A stretch of DNA of 64,000 nucleotides, from NCBI RefSeq assembly GCF_011765625.1, contig NZ_CP050313.1:554501-618500 (forward strand), written 5' to 3'. This stretch comes from Shewanella aestuarii (GTDB lineage Bacteria > Pseudomonadota > Gammaproteobacteria > Enterobacterales > Shewanellaceae). A model generated the notes under the pieces. It ran no database searches. It was not told where the DNA came from and saw only the letters and a program-made list of their open reading frames with translations. This document shows positions 45,920 to 53,804 of this stretch, piece by piece. Position numbers and translations under genes: made by a program. How positions within the stretch are numbered: the first letter of the stretch is position 1; each line of letters starts with the position of its first letter.

Positions 45920-46741
45920 ATGAGAAGTGAATTCAAAACGAGACTTAAGTGGGCTGAGCTTTGGTTTAGAGCCTTAGGTTATAACGAAGATTATTGGTAT
46001 TACTGTTGTGATATGCGTAGGTTCTCAATTAGTGAAGAGTATGAATGCCAAGATAATTATCTACATCTGAAACAGGTTTATGATTTTTTTGGTGATATAT
46101 TTGTTAATGTTCCTGAAGATGATTTGTATACAGATGCTTTAACCGAAGGGATGCTAAAAAACTGGCATAGTGCTTTTCACATATGGCTCCACGATAATGT
46201 GCATAAAGTTATACCACTTGAAATTAAAGATTGTGTAATTATTGATGACGATATTTTAAGTGATAATCAACCAGTCCTAAAACTTTTTCAGGTTGGAAGT
46301 TGGGATAGTAATAATAAACAAAAAGCTGTCGAAAAGCAGCTTGACGTTTTTCATATGTGGTATATCGAACGTTTGCAGAGTAAAGATATTTTAATCAAAG
46401 GTATGACATCAGGAAAGGAGTGTTGGGAAGATGACTTTGATAAATATCTTAAGCATATTTGTATTAAACGGGAAAATGATTATAGAGTTAGATTAAAAAA
46501 AATTACAGATAGAATTAGAAAGTTGAGGGCTTCATCTAAGTCGCAAAATCGTCTGATGACGTCTAAACAGCGAAAGTATTTTTCTAACTTATTAAGAGCA
46601 CATCGTAAAAAAGGTAAGTATAGATTTGAAGATGTGCGTGGTATTTGGGATTCACAATTTAAGGGTAAACAACACCTTTACTACTCTGTAGTCAACTCTG
46701 CTATCACTTCAAATTTCCCTTCAACTGCAATTGATTTGTAA
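45920..46741 (+). CDS. Element protein of unknown function (paralogue of 36914-37582)
   Basis: A 273-residue protein. Residues 8-60 match the pattern of the protein at the left end of the element: WAELWFRALGYNEDYWYYC, then KQVYDFFGDIF. The C-terminal third is strongly basic (residues 190-235: RIRKLRASSKSQNR, KQRKYFSNLLRAHRKKGKYR), suggesting nucleic-acid binding, and is absent from the shorter relative. No known family recognised. First gene of the rightward cargo run. Confidence 0.66.
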   Translation: MRSEFKTRLKWAELWFRALGYNEDYWYYCCDMRRFSISEEYECQDNYLHLKQVYDFFGDIFVNVPEDDLYTDALTEGMLKNWHSAFHIWLHDNVHKVIPLEIKDCVIIDDDILSDNQPVLKLFQVGSWDSNNKQKAVEKQLDVFHMWYIERLQSKDILIKGMTSGKECWEDDFDKYLKHICIKRENDYRVRLKKITDRIRKLRASSKSQNRLMTSKQRKYFSNLLRAHRKKGKYRFEDVRGIWDSQFKGKQHLYYSVVNSAITSNFPSTAIDL

Positions 46742-46790
46742 AAAATAAAAGACTCCCCTACTGAATTTAATTTTATCATAAAATATTATG

Positions 46791-46862
46791 TTACTTAGTT
46801 ACTTAGTTACTTAGTTACTTAGTTACTTAGTTACTTAGTTACTTAGTTACTTAGTTACTTAG
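46791..46862. repeat. Octamer tandem repeat (TTACTTAG)9
   Basis: Nine perfect copies with no mismatch, ending 28 bases before the ATG of the gene at 46891 and 50 bases after the previous stop. It therefore sits in the leader of the two-gene unit that includes the TGT-like enzyme. Confidence 0.95.
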
Positions 46863-46890
46863 TTAGTTGGTTATTACTGGTGCGCATAAT

Positions 46891-47592
46891 ATGTTAACAA
46901 AAAATGTTTTTACTCAGTCAACTTTTGTCGTTGAAAACAAATCAATTCAAGATATTGCGGTATTAATAGAAAGTAAGTTTAAGCAGAAGAGGGTAAGTAT
47001 TAGAAATGGAAAGCATATACTTGTTGCCCAAGGTTACATTTGGTTTCGTATAGCGTCACAGGATAAATCATATTTTGATGCTATAACAGAACAATATCCA
47101 TCTAAATATACTAATAGTGAAATAGGTACGGCTGTGAAATACTTGTGGAAGTATCATGACACCAGTCAATCTTCGGTGATTAATTATATAAGTAACTGTC
47201 TGTCGTATCTTCATACTGTATTTAGTTCTAGGGTGATCGAAGGGTATGATGAAAAGCTAATTGATGAGATAGCAATGTATATAAGGAAACAAGGTGGCAT
47301 AAAAAAATGTGATGAATTATTCAGGATTCTTAACAAGCAGGTAGATCCTATGTCTACTAAGGTTAATAAAGTTGCGGGTGATTCTTCCGCTACTTCTAGT
47401 TCAATTTTTGATGAAGACAAAGCGATTCTTTCTTTACCTTCAATGGCAGAATTCCCTAGAACAAAGGATATTACTTTTAATGATAAATTTGCTTTAGCTT
47501 ATATATATGATGATGGGAATGTAATTCATGTTAAAGCAGCTACTTCATCCAGAAAAGCCTTAAAGGCAGCAGTTCGTTTTTTTAGGATTTAA
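46891..47592 (+). CDS. Unknown protein coupled to the TGT/DpdA-like gene
   Basis: A 233-residue protein starting at ATG 46891 (an in-frame TTG at 46867 is less likely; no clear ribosome-binding site at either). It ends one base before the start of the TGT-like gene, so the two are probably translated together and work together. N-terminal 130 residues are mixed alpha/beta (RNGKHILVAQGYIWFRIAS). A Ser/Thr-rich linker follows (around residue 165), then a small C-terminal domain (FALAYIYDDGNVIHVKAAT). No family recognised. Confidence 0.66.
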   Translation: MLTKNVFTQSTFVVENKSIQDIAVLIESKFKQKRVSIRNGKHILVAQGYIWFRIASQDKSYFDAITEQYPSKYTNSEIGTAVKYLWKYHDTSQSSVINYISNCLSYLHTVFSSRVIEGYDEKLIDEIAMYIRKQGGIKKCDELFRILNKQVDPMSTKVNKVAGDSSATSSSIFDEDKAILSLPSMAEFPRTKDITFNDKFALAYIYDDGNVIHVKAATSSRKALKAAVRFFRI

Positions 47593-47593
47593 T

Positions 47594-48811
47594 ATGAATT
47601 ACTTACTTCACTCACAGTTTAATGATGCGTTATATCTACCTGCTATGCAGGTAGGTTACGCTAATTATGCAAACAAGACATATTTAGAGAAGTTGCCAAA
47701 GCCTTTAAGTGTTAGTGATTTCAATATATTTAATGAAAAAAGTAATATGGTACATCATCCATATGCTCTCTACTCTGCAGGTTTAATAAATAATTTAAGG
47801 AATCCAAAAAGCTGTCTTGTAACTAATCCTGTAAATTTCAATAGGAGCTTAATACTTGGTGATAGTGCAGGTTATCAGGTCGGTAAAGGGCTGCTAAAAA
47901 TCACAGACCAAGTAATCTCTGACATTTTTTATTTTTTGTCGAATTATTGTCATTTTGCCATGACTTTAGATGTGCCCATGTTTGCCTGTCGTGAAACTAA
48001 GTTAGTAGACTATCCGACTCCAAACTCATGTTTGAATGCTACACTTTATAATCTTGATAGGTTTTTAGAACTTCAAGAAGACAATTTTCCATTTCTTAAT
48101 ATTATTCAAGGCTGGAACAAGAGTGATTCTGACTATTGGTATCATAAAGTAAAAAAATATCCTTTTTTTGGTTATGCCATTAATTGTGAAAACCTTAAGG
48201 TGTGGGATTTGATTTGGAGGTTGTTGCTGTTAATCCGAGATGGTTACTTTGAAAAAAAAGCTTCTTGGTTTCATTTACTTGGTTTGGGAAACCTTAAGGC
48301 AGCAGCTATAGTTAATATCACTTTTCAATTGGTTAAAGGGATGGTTAGCCCTTGTGTTTTTAATATGTCGTATGATTCATCAACGCCATTTTTAATGGCT
48401 GGAAGGTATATGAGATATAATAAAAATCCCGTTATATCTAATAATAGATTAGCTTTACCTCTAAGTCGTGTTGATGAAAGTTGGTTAGGCAATAATGAAC
48501 CATTCCCAGAAGGCTACTCATATATAGGTAGGCATGTAAATAAGTCAGATGTATTTAATACAACATCTAAAAATTATCGAAATTTAAGTCACTTATTACT
48601 CGTTAATCATAATTTAGAAACTCAAGTTAAGGCTATAAGTGAAGTTAATAAGCTGATATTAAAGCCTAATACTGAAAGTGGTTTGCCTAGCTGGTTGTTA
48701 AGAGTTAAAGATGCTTTGATATATGTATTTGAGCCATTTAATGTTGAAAAATGCATTACAAGGCTCAATGAGCCTAGAGTTAAATTGGCATTAAATAAGT
48801 ATTTGAAATAA
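47594..48811 (+). CDS. tRNA-guanine transglycosylase-like (DpdA-like) base-exchange enzyme
   Basis: A 405-residue protein with a TGT-barrel motif series in the right order. These are LILGDSAGYQVG (D90, compare DSGGFQ of TGT), FAMTLDVPMF (D126), LNIIQGW (compare IVQGG), FHLLGLGNL (compare YLMGVG), and NMSYDSSTPF (D261, a candidate nucleophile aspartate resembling the DST/DSS motif of DpdA-type proteins). I see no CxCxxC zinc site of canonical bacterial TGT. Known for the family: exchange of guanine for a 7-deazaguanine (preQ0 or preQ1) in tRNA, or in DNA for DpdA. Context on a mobile element beside restriction genes favours DNA modification, but this is inference. Confidence 0.66.
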   Translation: MNYLLHSQFNDALYLPAMQVGYANYANKTYLEKLPKPLSVSDFNIFNEKSNMVHHPYALYSAGLINNLRNPKSCLVTNPVNFNRSLILGDSAGYQVGKGLLKITDQVISDIFYFLSNYCHFAMTLDVPMFACRETKLVDYPTPNSCLNATLYNLDRFLELQEDNFPFLNIIQGWNKSDSDYWYHKVKKYPFFGYAINCENLKVWDLIWRLLLLIRDGYFEKKASWFHLLGLGNLKAAAIVNITFQLVKGMVSPCVFNMSYDSSTPFLMAGRYMRYNKNPVISNNRLALPLSRVDESWLGNNEPFPEGYSYIGRHVNKSDVFNTTSKNYRNLSHLLLVNHNLETQVKAISEVNKLILKPNTESGLPSWLLRVKDALIYVFEPFNVEKCITRLNEPRVKLALNKYLK

Positions 48812-48937
48812 TCCAATGTCGTATGTTTTATTGGAGAGGTTATCGGGCATTGCTTTTAATATTTTTTCATTTTAAGCGTCAGCATAGCTAATTAATGCTA
48901 TGTTGGCGTACTCCGCTAAATTTAACTATCCCTTCAA

Positions 48938-49483
48938 TTAAGTCGATTTCAGAACGGTGTAAATGGTTTGTCGAGACACATTAAGGTTTTTGGCAATAAC
49001 AGCTTTAGCCATTCCATCAGCAAATAATCGTCTAACTTCATCATGCATTTGTTGATTGTGCTTACGACCCATATGCCGACCATCAGCTTTTGCCTTAGCT
49101 CGACCTTCATTACATCGTTGTAAAATACGTTTACGCTCCATTTCTGCAAATGCTGAAATTGTAGTGTAAATAACACGGCCAACATCAGAGTTAATGTCAC
49201 AACCGGATAAGTCGTGAAAGATTAAGCCGACCCCTTTTGCTTTTAATTTGTCAGCGATAGTTAAAGCGTCAATTGTATTACGTGCCAGTCGGTCAACTTT
49301 CATTACATGTACGGTGTCTCCATCACGCACAAAGTCGATTAGCTCATTTAATTGTTGACGGTCTGATGATTTGCCTGATTGGATGTCTTGGAAGATTTTA
49401 GTGCAGCCCTGTTGCTCTAACTGCATAACTTGCACACTTGTATTTTGTTCTAATGATGAAACACGGGCGTAGCCGATAAGCAT
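48938..49483 (-). CDS. Serine recombinase, resolvase/invertase family
   Basis: A 181-residue small serine recombinase. The catalytic domain has the active serine in IGYARVSSLEQN, plus KVDRLARNTIDAL and the E-helix FAEMERKRIL. The C-terminal helix-turn-helix (EVRRLFADGMAKAVIAKNLNVSRQTIYTVL) is intact. ATG at 49483 is chosen because it begins the domain and GGAG lies upstream; in-frame codons upstream are not family-like. Probable role: resolution of element multimers or inversion. A repeat-rich region just upstream could be its site. Confidence 0.92.
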   Translation of the reverse strand: MLIGYARVSSLEQNTSVQVMQLEQQGCTKIFQDIQSGKSSDRQQLNELIDFVRDGDTVHVMKVDRLARNTIDALTIADKLKAKGVGLIFHDLSGCDINSDVGRVIYTTISAFAEMERKRILQRCNEGRAKAKADGRHMGRKHNQQMHDEVRRLFADGMAKAVIAKNLNVSRQTIYTVLKST

Positions 49484-49807
49484 TTTAGTCTCCAGTGTAA
49501 AGTAAGTTGTATATGCTAATTTTACAGTCAAGTAATTGTCACACCTAGACTTTCTTTACATCTAAATGCAGATATTACTGGTGTAAGTTAACTTACAAGT
49601 TTCTTTACATCTGCTGGTGCTGTGTAGCTGGAAAATAATTGCATCGCTTTATATATAAGCAATGCGGTTTTTTTCCCGCTACAAACGAGCACTTATTGTC
49701 GGTATTAAATGCTTAAATGGCTGACTCGGATTGCTAGTTATTTCAGTATCTGGATTTCTAGTGATGTTATTATTACGTGTAAATTAAGCAGACAATAGCG
49801 AGCCAAA
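49484..49807. promoter_or_regulatory. Repeat-rich region upstream of the resolvase gene, candidate res site
   Basis: A 13-bp direct repeat TTTCTTTACATCT (49552-49564 and 49601-49613) flanks a 16-bp perfect palindrome TGTAAGTTAACTTACA (49583-49598). Resolvase sites normally lie just upstream of the resolvase gene and contain several such subsites. The region also separates the divergent resolvase and macro-domain genes, so it holds promoters. No gene seen. Confidence 0.45.
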
Positions 49808-50323
49808 ATGTTAGATGTAATTCATGATGATATTTTTAGTACTGAAGTTGATGCGATTGTTAACCCTGCCAATGTATCTTTGCTGCGTGGTGGTGGCCTA
49901 TGTGGTGTTATTCACAAAAGGGCAGGTATTGAGCTTGAGAATGAGTGCAAAACTATTGGACGGCAGGAGTATGGTGATGTCGTTATCACCCCTTCATTTG
50001 GCCTAAGTAATTGCAAGCACATCATTCATGCATGTGGCCCTCGTTGGCTTGATGGCAAAAGAGGTGAGGTTGAACAGCTTGAACTAGTGCATCAAAATAT
50101 CATGCATATAGCTTATGACAATGGACTTACATCAATTGCTATCCCAGCAATTTCGACTGGTATCTATCGTTTCCCTGTTGATCAAGCCGCACAGATAGCG
50201 ATCACTGCAATAGCTAGGCAGCAACAAACCAAGCCCATTCATGTATACTTTGTGCTAAATGAGCTTGATAAGTTTAATGTGTATCAGGCATATAAAAATC
50301 AGATAAGTGTTAATTGTTTGTAA
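49808..50323 (+). CDS. Macro-domain protein (ADP-ribose binding/hydrolase)
   Basis: A 171-residue single macro domain of YmdB type. The ADP-ribose site is well kept: VDAIVNPANVSLLRGGGLCGVIH near the N-terminus (Asn, and the GGG-x-x-G loop) and AIPAISTGIYRFP in the second half. Known activities: removal of ADP-ribose from proteins or nucleic acids, or hydrolysis of O-acetyl-ADP-ribose. On a mobile element it could counter ADP-ribosylating defences or toxins, but nothing else here is an ADP-ribosyltransferase that I recognise. Probably in a unit with the NERD gene 43 bases downstream. Confidence 0.9.
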   Translation: MLDVIHDDIFSTEVDAIVNPANVSLLRGGGLCGVIHKRAGIELENECKTIGRQEYGDVVITPSFGLSNCKHIIHACGPRWLDGKRGEVEQLELVHQNIMHIAYDNGLTSIAIPAISTGIYRFPVDQAAQIAITAIARQQQTKPIHVYFVLNELDKFNVYQAYKNQISVNCL

Positions 50324-50366
50324 ATCAGTTTTTATGGGAAATGCAATGTCGAGGTGTGAGTGAAAA

Positions 50367-51044
50367 ATGTTCAATTTGATTAGGGGGTGGTTAGGTGAAA
50401 AGAAAACAAGATTAAATCTTTGGGTGTCATTAAACAGCCAAATTTATAGGAAGTTTCATGATTTATATATTCCTACCTTTAGTGGCACTGCGCAAATTGA
50501 CCATCTTATAATATCTCAATATGGGCTATTCATTGTTGAAACTAAAAATATTAAAGGCTGGATTTTCGGTGATGAATCAGCTCACCAATGGACGCAATTA
50601 ATCTACGGGAATAAATATCGCTTTCAGAATCCATTGCGCCAAACATACCGACAAAAGAAAGCGCTAGCAGCTTATTTGAACATCGATGATAATTTGATTC
50701 AGCCAATAGTCTACTTTGCTGGAGATTGTCAATTCAAAACCTATATGCCAACTAATGTAATTAATGGCAGGCTGAGACATTCTATCAAGAGTTATCGTAA
50801 AGCAATACTTTCAGAACAAGAAGTATCATACCTTATAAGCAAAGTAGAAAATCATCAGATAAATAGTAAAACAACAAACCGTGAGCATGTAAAGGGACTG
50901 CGAGAGCGTTATAAATCTACAACTATTTGCCCTAAATGTGGATCACCTCTTGTTAAGCGTGTCGCAAGAACCGGTGTTAATGCTGGCAGTTATTTTTGGG
51001 GCTGTGATAGTTTCCCTAAATGTAGGTATATAAAAAATAAGTAA
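50367..51044 (+). CDS. NERD-domain protein with C-terminal topoisomerase-type zinc ribbon
   Basis: A 225-residue protein. N-terminal NERD (nuclease-related) domain: FSGTAQIDHLIISQYGLFIVETKNIKGWIFG contains the D ... ExK pattern (D in IDHL, VETKN) of the PD-(D/E)XK superfamily. A basic linker is followed by a C4 zinc ribbon of topoisomerase I type (CPKCGSPLVKR, then WGCDSFPKCRYIKNK). Such proteins are predicted DNA-cleaving or DNA-processing enzymes. It ends at a terminator. Confidence 0.87.
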   Translation: MFNLIRGWLGEKKTRLNLWVSLNSQIYRKFHDLYIPTFSGTAQIDHLIISQYGLFIVETKNIKGWIFGDESAHQWTQLIYGNKYRFQNPLRQTYRQKKALAAYLNIDDNLIQPIVYFAGDCQFKTYMPTNVINGRLRHSIKSYRKAILSEQEVSYLISKVENHQINSKTTNREHVKGLRERYKSTTICPKCGSPLVKRVARTGVNAGSYFWGCDSFPKCRYIKNK

Positions 51045-51202
51045 TACAATCAGTTTGTTAATCATGTTATTACATTAAAGGTAACTATCTATTCAAAAAC
51101 AATAAAACTATTCGGATAGCATTTTTGAAGTATTGAACTAATCTTTATTTACTGTTGGGATTCACTCCTTCACCCTTCAGTTTCTCAGCTTATCCAAACC
51201 TT

Positions 51203-51236
51203 TGCCCGTTAGCTTGTGCGTAATGGGCATTTTTTT
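51203..51236 (+). terminator. Intrinsic terminator region after the NERD gene
   Basis: A 9-bp stem TGCCCGTTA/TAATGGGCA (one G-T pair, 9-base loop) followed by seven T. Confidence 0.75.
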
Positions 51237-51397
51237 GGCTCGTAGGAAGTAAAATTGTACCGCGAGGTGCTAGATGTAGGCCAAGTGCGGTAGCGTGATG
51301 CGCTTGAAACCGCGCGGCATAATTTTTATTTGTTGGTACTAAAGGTGAAAACTTGATTAAGCAAGGAGCTCACTCGCTCCTTGTTTCCTGACAATTA
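51237..51397. other. GC-rich patch with inverted repeats near the right end
   Basis: Unlike the surrounding AT-rich element, this patch is GC-rich. TACCGC (51258-51263) faces GCGGTA (51287-51292), and ACCGC recurs at 51309-51313. CAAGGAGC/GCTCCTTG (51362-51383) forms a hairpin just after the recombinase stop. No gene seen. Confidence 0.45.
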
Positions 51398-53434
51398 CTA
51401 CTTACTGCAATACTTAGGAAATTCAACATTTTCAATGAAACAGATTTCAGGACGGTGTTTTTTGATCACGTACTCGTTTTGCGTATGCTTATACACATAA
51501 AACTGATCTTCTATTTTTTTAGGAGCTCCTTTTAGCCCATCTGCCCAATTGGCAATATACTTTGCCCTTGTTAAATCATGAGTTAAATGGGGGGGATTTT
51601 CACCTAATTCATATTGTCTCATCATTTCAACAGATACATCGCCCAATCCATTATATTGGTAATGTGTGTTGTACCCAGTATTTTCTGCAGGGGCGGAAAT
51701 GACCTTATTACGTAAGTGACGAACTGCATCATGATCAAATAACTTATCTAAGCGAGATTTATTGTAGACTGTGTTCTCTAAAGGGTCTCCAAATTCCAAC
51801 TTTTTTAAGTCTTCGGTTTTAATCTTTACAGGCTGGCGATAAAAGTCACCTAACTTAGCCCATGCTATGCCATCAAAAACTAGCGTATCGCGTGTTCTAT
51901 AAGCCCTCAATGTGATGCCATTTATAAAAGTGATTTCAAACTTGATAAAACCTTGACGAATTTGCTCACAATTAATCAACTTGATTGCTGATTTAATTCG
52001 CTCTTTGGCAGATCTTCTTAAGTCAGATTGTTCATAATCAAGTATATTGTCATCGATTTCACCCCATTCAACAGAATCTTTTAGCTCGGATTCTCTTTTT
52101 GCTTGTAGTTCCTGCAAAGACACATAGAGCTGTTCTACTTCAAATTCAAGATTAGCTATCTCACTTGGTATTGCTTTTGTCGACACTCCTGATTTTATAA
52201 GGTCAATTAAATTCCTTATATTAGCTTGCTTAGTGTTAATGTTCTCTTCGATGCCCTTAATTGCAACATCGAATTCTTTCGTTTGATTGGTAGGTCGAAA
52301 AACATGATTAGAAGCTAGACGAATAATTGTGTCGTCTAGCCACAAAGCATTAAATGACCAAGATCGACACTGGAATTTAGTATTTGCACATACATAACGA
52401 TACTTGTCGTAACGCTTAATTTCTTCCTTATTCCTGTTGTGCGTGAGATTGGTCATACGTGAACCGCAATGTGCACAATAAAGTTGCTTATTGCCTGTAA
52501 ACAAATATACCTTATTTGAGTTTGCAGGTTTAACATTACGCTGCTTTCGTAATGCTTGTATTTGATAAAATGTAGCTTCGTCAACTAAAGGGGGATAGTA
52601 GTCCTTCAAAATATAAGTTTGCCCATTAAGATTGACCTCTTTTTCACCTAGTAATGTGCGTGATCTAAAAAACTTGTTCGTTCTGTTTAGCGTCCATACA
52701 CCGACTTCTCCTCTATCTCTTTTCGATTTAGGCAAAGGAGCCGGATACTTTTCATTTAGATGTCCTGTAATAATGTGTGTACCTTTTCCATCTAAACACA
52801 TCTGAATCATTTCTTGAGCTATCGGAAAATATACTGGATGAGGCTTGACTGATTTATCACTGCAATCAACCCAAAACTTATTAGAACCAACACTGTTTAA
52901 CGCAATAGGGTAGCCATCAGGGCTACGAATGCCCGCATTGTGATTTTCAATTAATGCCTTTGCCGCTCCGTTTGTACGATTGGATTTGATAACAGACTCG
53001 TCATGTGCTCGTGCAAAATGCAATATAGATACCATTAAATCTAAGGGGTTTTTATTGATACTCTCTTTGTTGTATACCCGCCGATCCATGCCTGTAACAA
53101 TGGTGATATCTAGATTGATTAGCTCGAGAAATAATGTCTGCGCATTATAAATATTATCTCTGGAGATGCGGTCAAAGTTCTCAACAATCAGCCAACTTCC
53201 TTTAGGGATTAGCCCATTTTTTACATCTTCGATAAAGCTCGCCAGTTTTCCAGACTCACTATTCTTCCCTCTAAATGCGCTAACGCCCTTATCGCAGTAC
53301 TCTATGAGGTCCAAGCCTAAATCTTTAGCAATCTCTTTTGCTAATCGTGTCTGACGAGCTATTGAGGAACCATTTTGTTGCGCTAGGCTAGAGTAACGAC
53401 TGTAGCTATAACAATAGGGGTTATTATCTGACAT
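51398..53434 (-). CDS. Large serine recombinase (element integrase)
   Basis: A protein of about 678 residues: N-terminal resolvase-type catalytic domain (SYSRYSSLAQQNGSS with the active serine, then VENFDRISRDNIYNAQ), a recombinase domain (IRSPDGYPIALN region and GVWTLNRTNKFFRS), a zinc-ribbon region (YCAHCGSRMTNLTHN ... CANTKFQCRS) and a coiled coil (about 375-445). This is the layout of phage- and island-type large serine integrases. It lies near the right att site. ATG 53434 is chosen (GAGTGG upstream); ATG 53458 is an alternative. Expected role: integration at and excision from the chrA site. Confidence 0.92.
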   Translation of the reverse strand: MSDNNPYCYSYSRYSSLAQQNGSSIARQTRLAKEIAKDLGLDLIEYCDKGVSAFRGKNSESGKLASFIEDVKNGLIPKGSWLIVENFDRISRDNIYNAQTLFLELINLDITIVTGMDRRVYNKESINKNPLDLMVSILHFARAHDESVIKSNRTNGAAKALIENHNAGIRSPDGYPIALNSVGSNKFWVDCSDKSVKPHPVYFPIAQEMIQMCLDGKGTHIITGHLNEKYPAPLPKSKRDRGEVGVWTLNRTNKFFRSRTLLGEKEVNLNGQTYILKDYYPPLVDEATFYQIQALRKQRNVKPANSNKVYLFTGNKQLYCAHCGSRMTNLTHNRNKEEIKRYDKYRYVCANTKFQCRSWSFNALWLDDTIIRLASNHVFRPTNQTKEFDVAIKGIEENINTKQANIRNLIDLIKSGVSTKAIPSEIANLEFEVEQLYVSLQELQAKRESELKDSVEWGEIDDNILDYEQSDLRRSAKERIKSAIKLINCEQIRQGFIKFEITFINGITLRAYRTRDTLVFDGIAWAKLGDFYRQPVKIKTEDLKKLEFGDPLENTVYNKSRLDKLFDHDAVRHLRNKVISAPAENTGYNTHYQYNGLGDVSVEMMRQYELGENPPHLTHDLTRAKYIANWADGLKGAPKKIEDQFYVYKHTQNEYVIKKHRPEICFIENVEFPKYCSK

Positions 53435-53804
53435 ATTCCACTCAGTTAAATAATTCATAATTGAGTGCTCATAATATTGTGGGGCCCTTTTATGTATAAG
53501 GACACCAAGTAAGGTGTTTTCGTGTCCTTGACATTCATTTTTTTATGTTGTTATCAGTATCTATATGCTTATAAAGCATTAAATTACAGCCTGATTAGTT
53601 ATCAGAGCAACCGAATTAATAGGTTTTTTTAGAAGTATGTATTAATGAATGTGTTCTTGAGGAGGAGCCAATTTTTACATATGTTTTTGGGTTTTAGATT
53701 GGTTGCTTGTTTCTTATAATCCGATGCTTATATTCATAGATGTCATAAATCTGCTATGTTGTTTTAATAAACTCAGCCAATCTGCAAACGAAGTCTAATA
53801 GATC
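53435..53804. promoter_or_regulatory. Right-end region: recombinase promoter, inverted repeat and chrA leader
   Basis: No gene seen. A 9-bp-scale inverted repeat AAGGACAC (53498-53505) / GTGTCCTT (53522-53529), with an inner CACC/GGTG, lies about 65 bases upstream of the recombinase start and may be an operator or RNA hairpin. The right part must supply the promoter for the element-started chrA. Confidence 0.4.

Noticed and set aside
48938..49483. The small serine recombinase as the integrase of the element
   Set aside because: It has the 180-residue resolvase/invertase layout and lies well inside the element. The large serine recombinase near the right att core is the better candidate.
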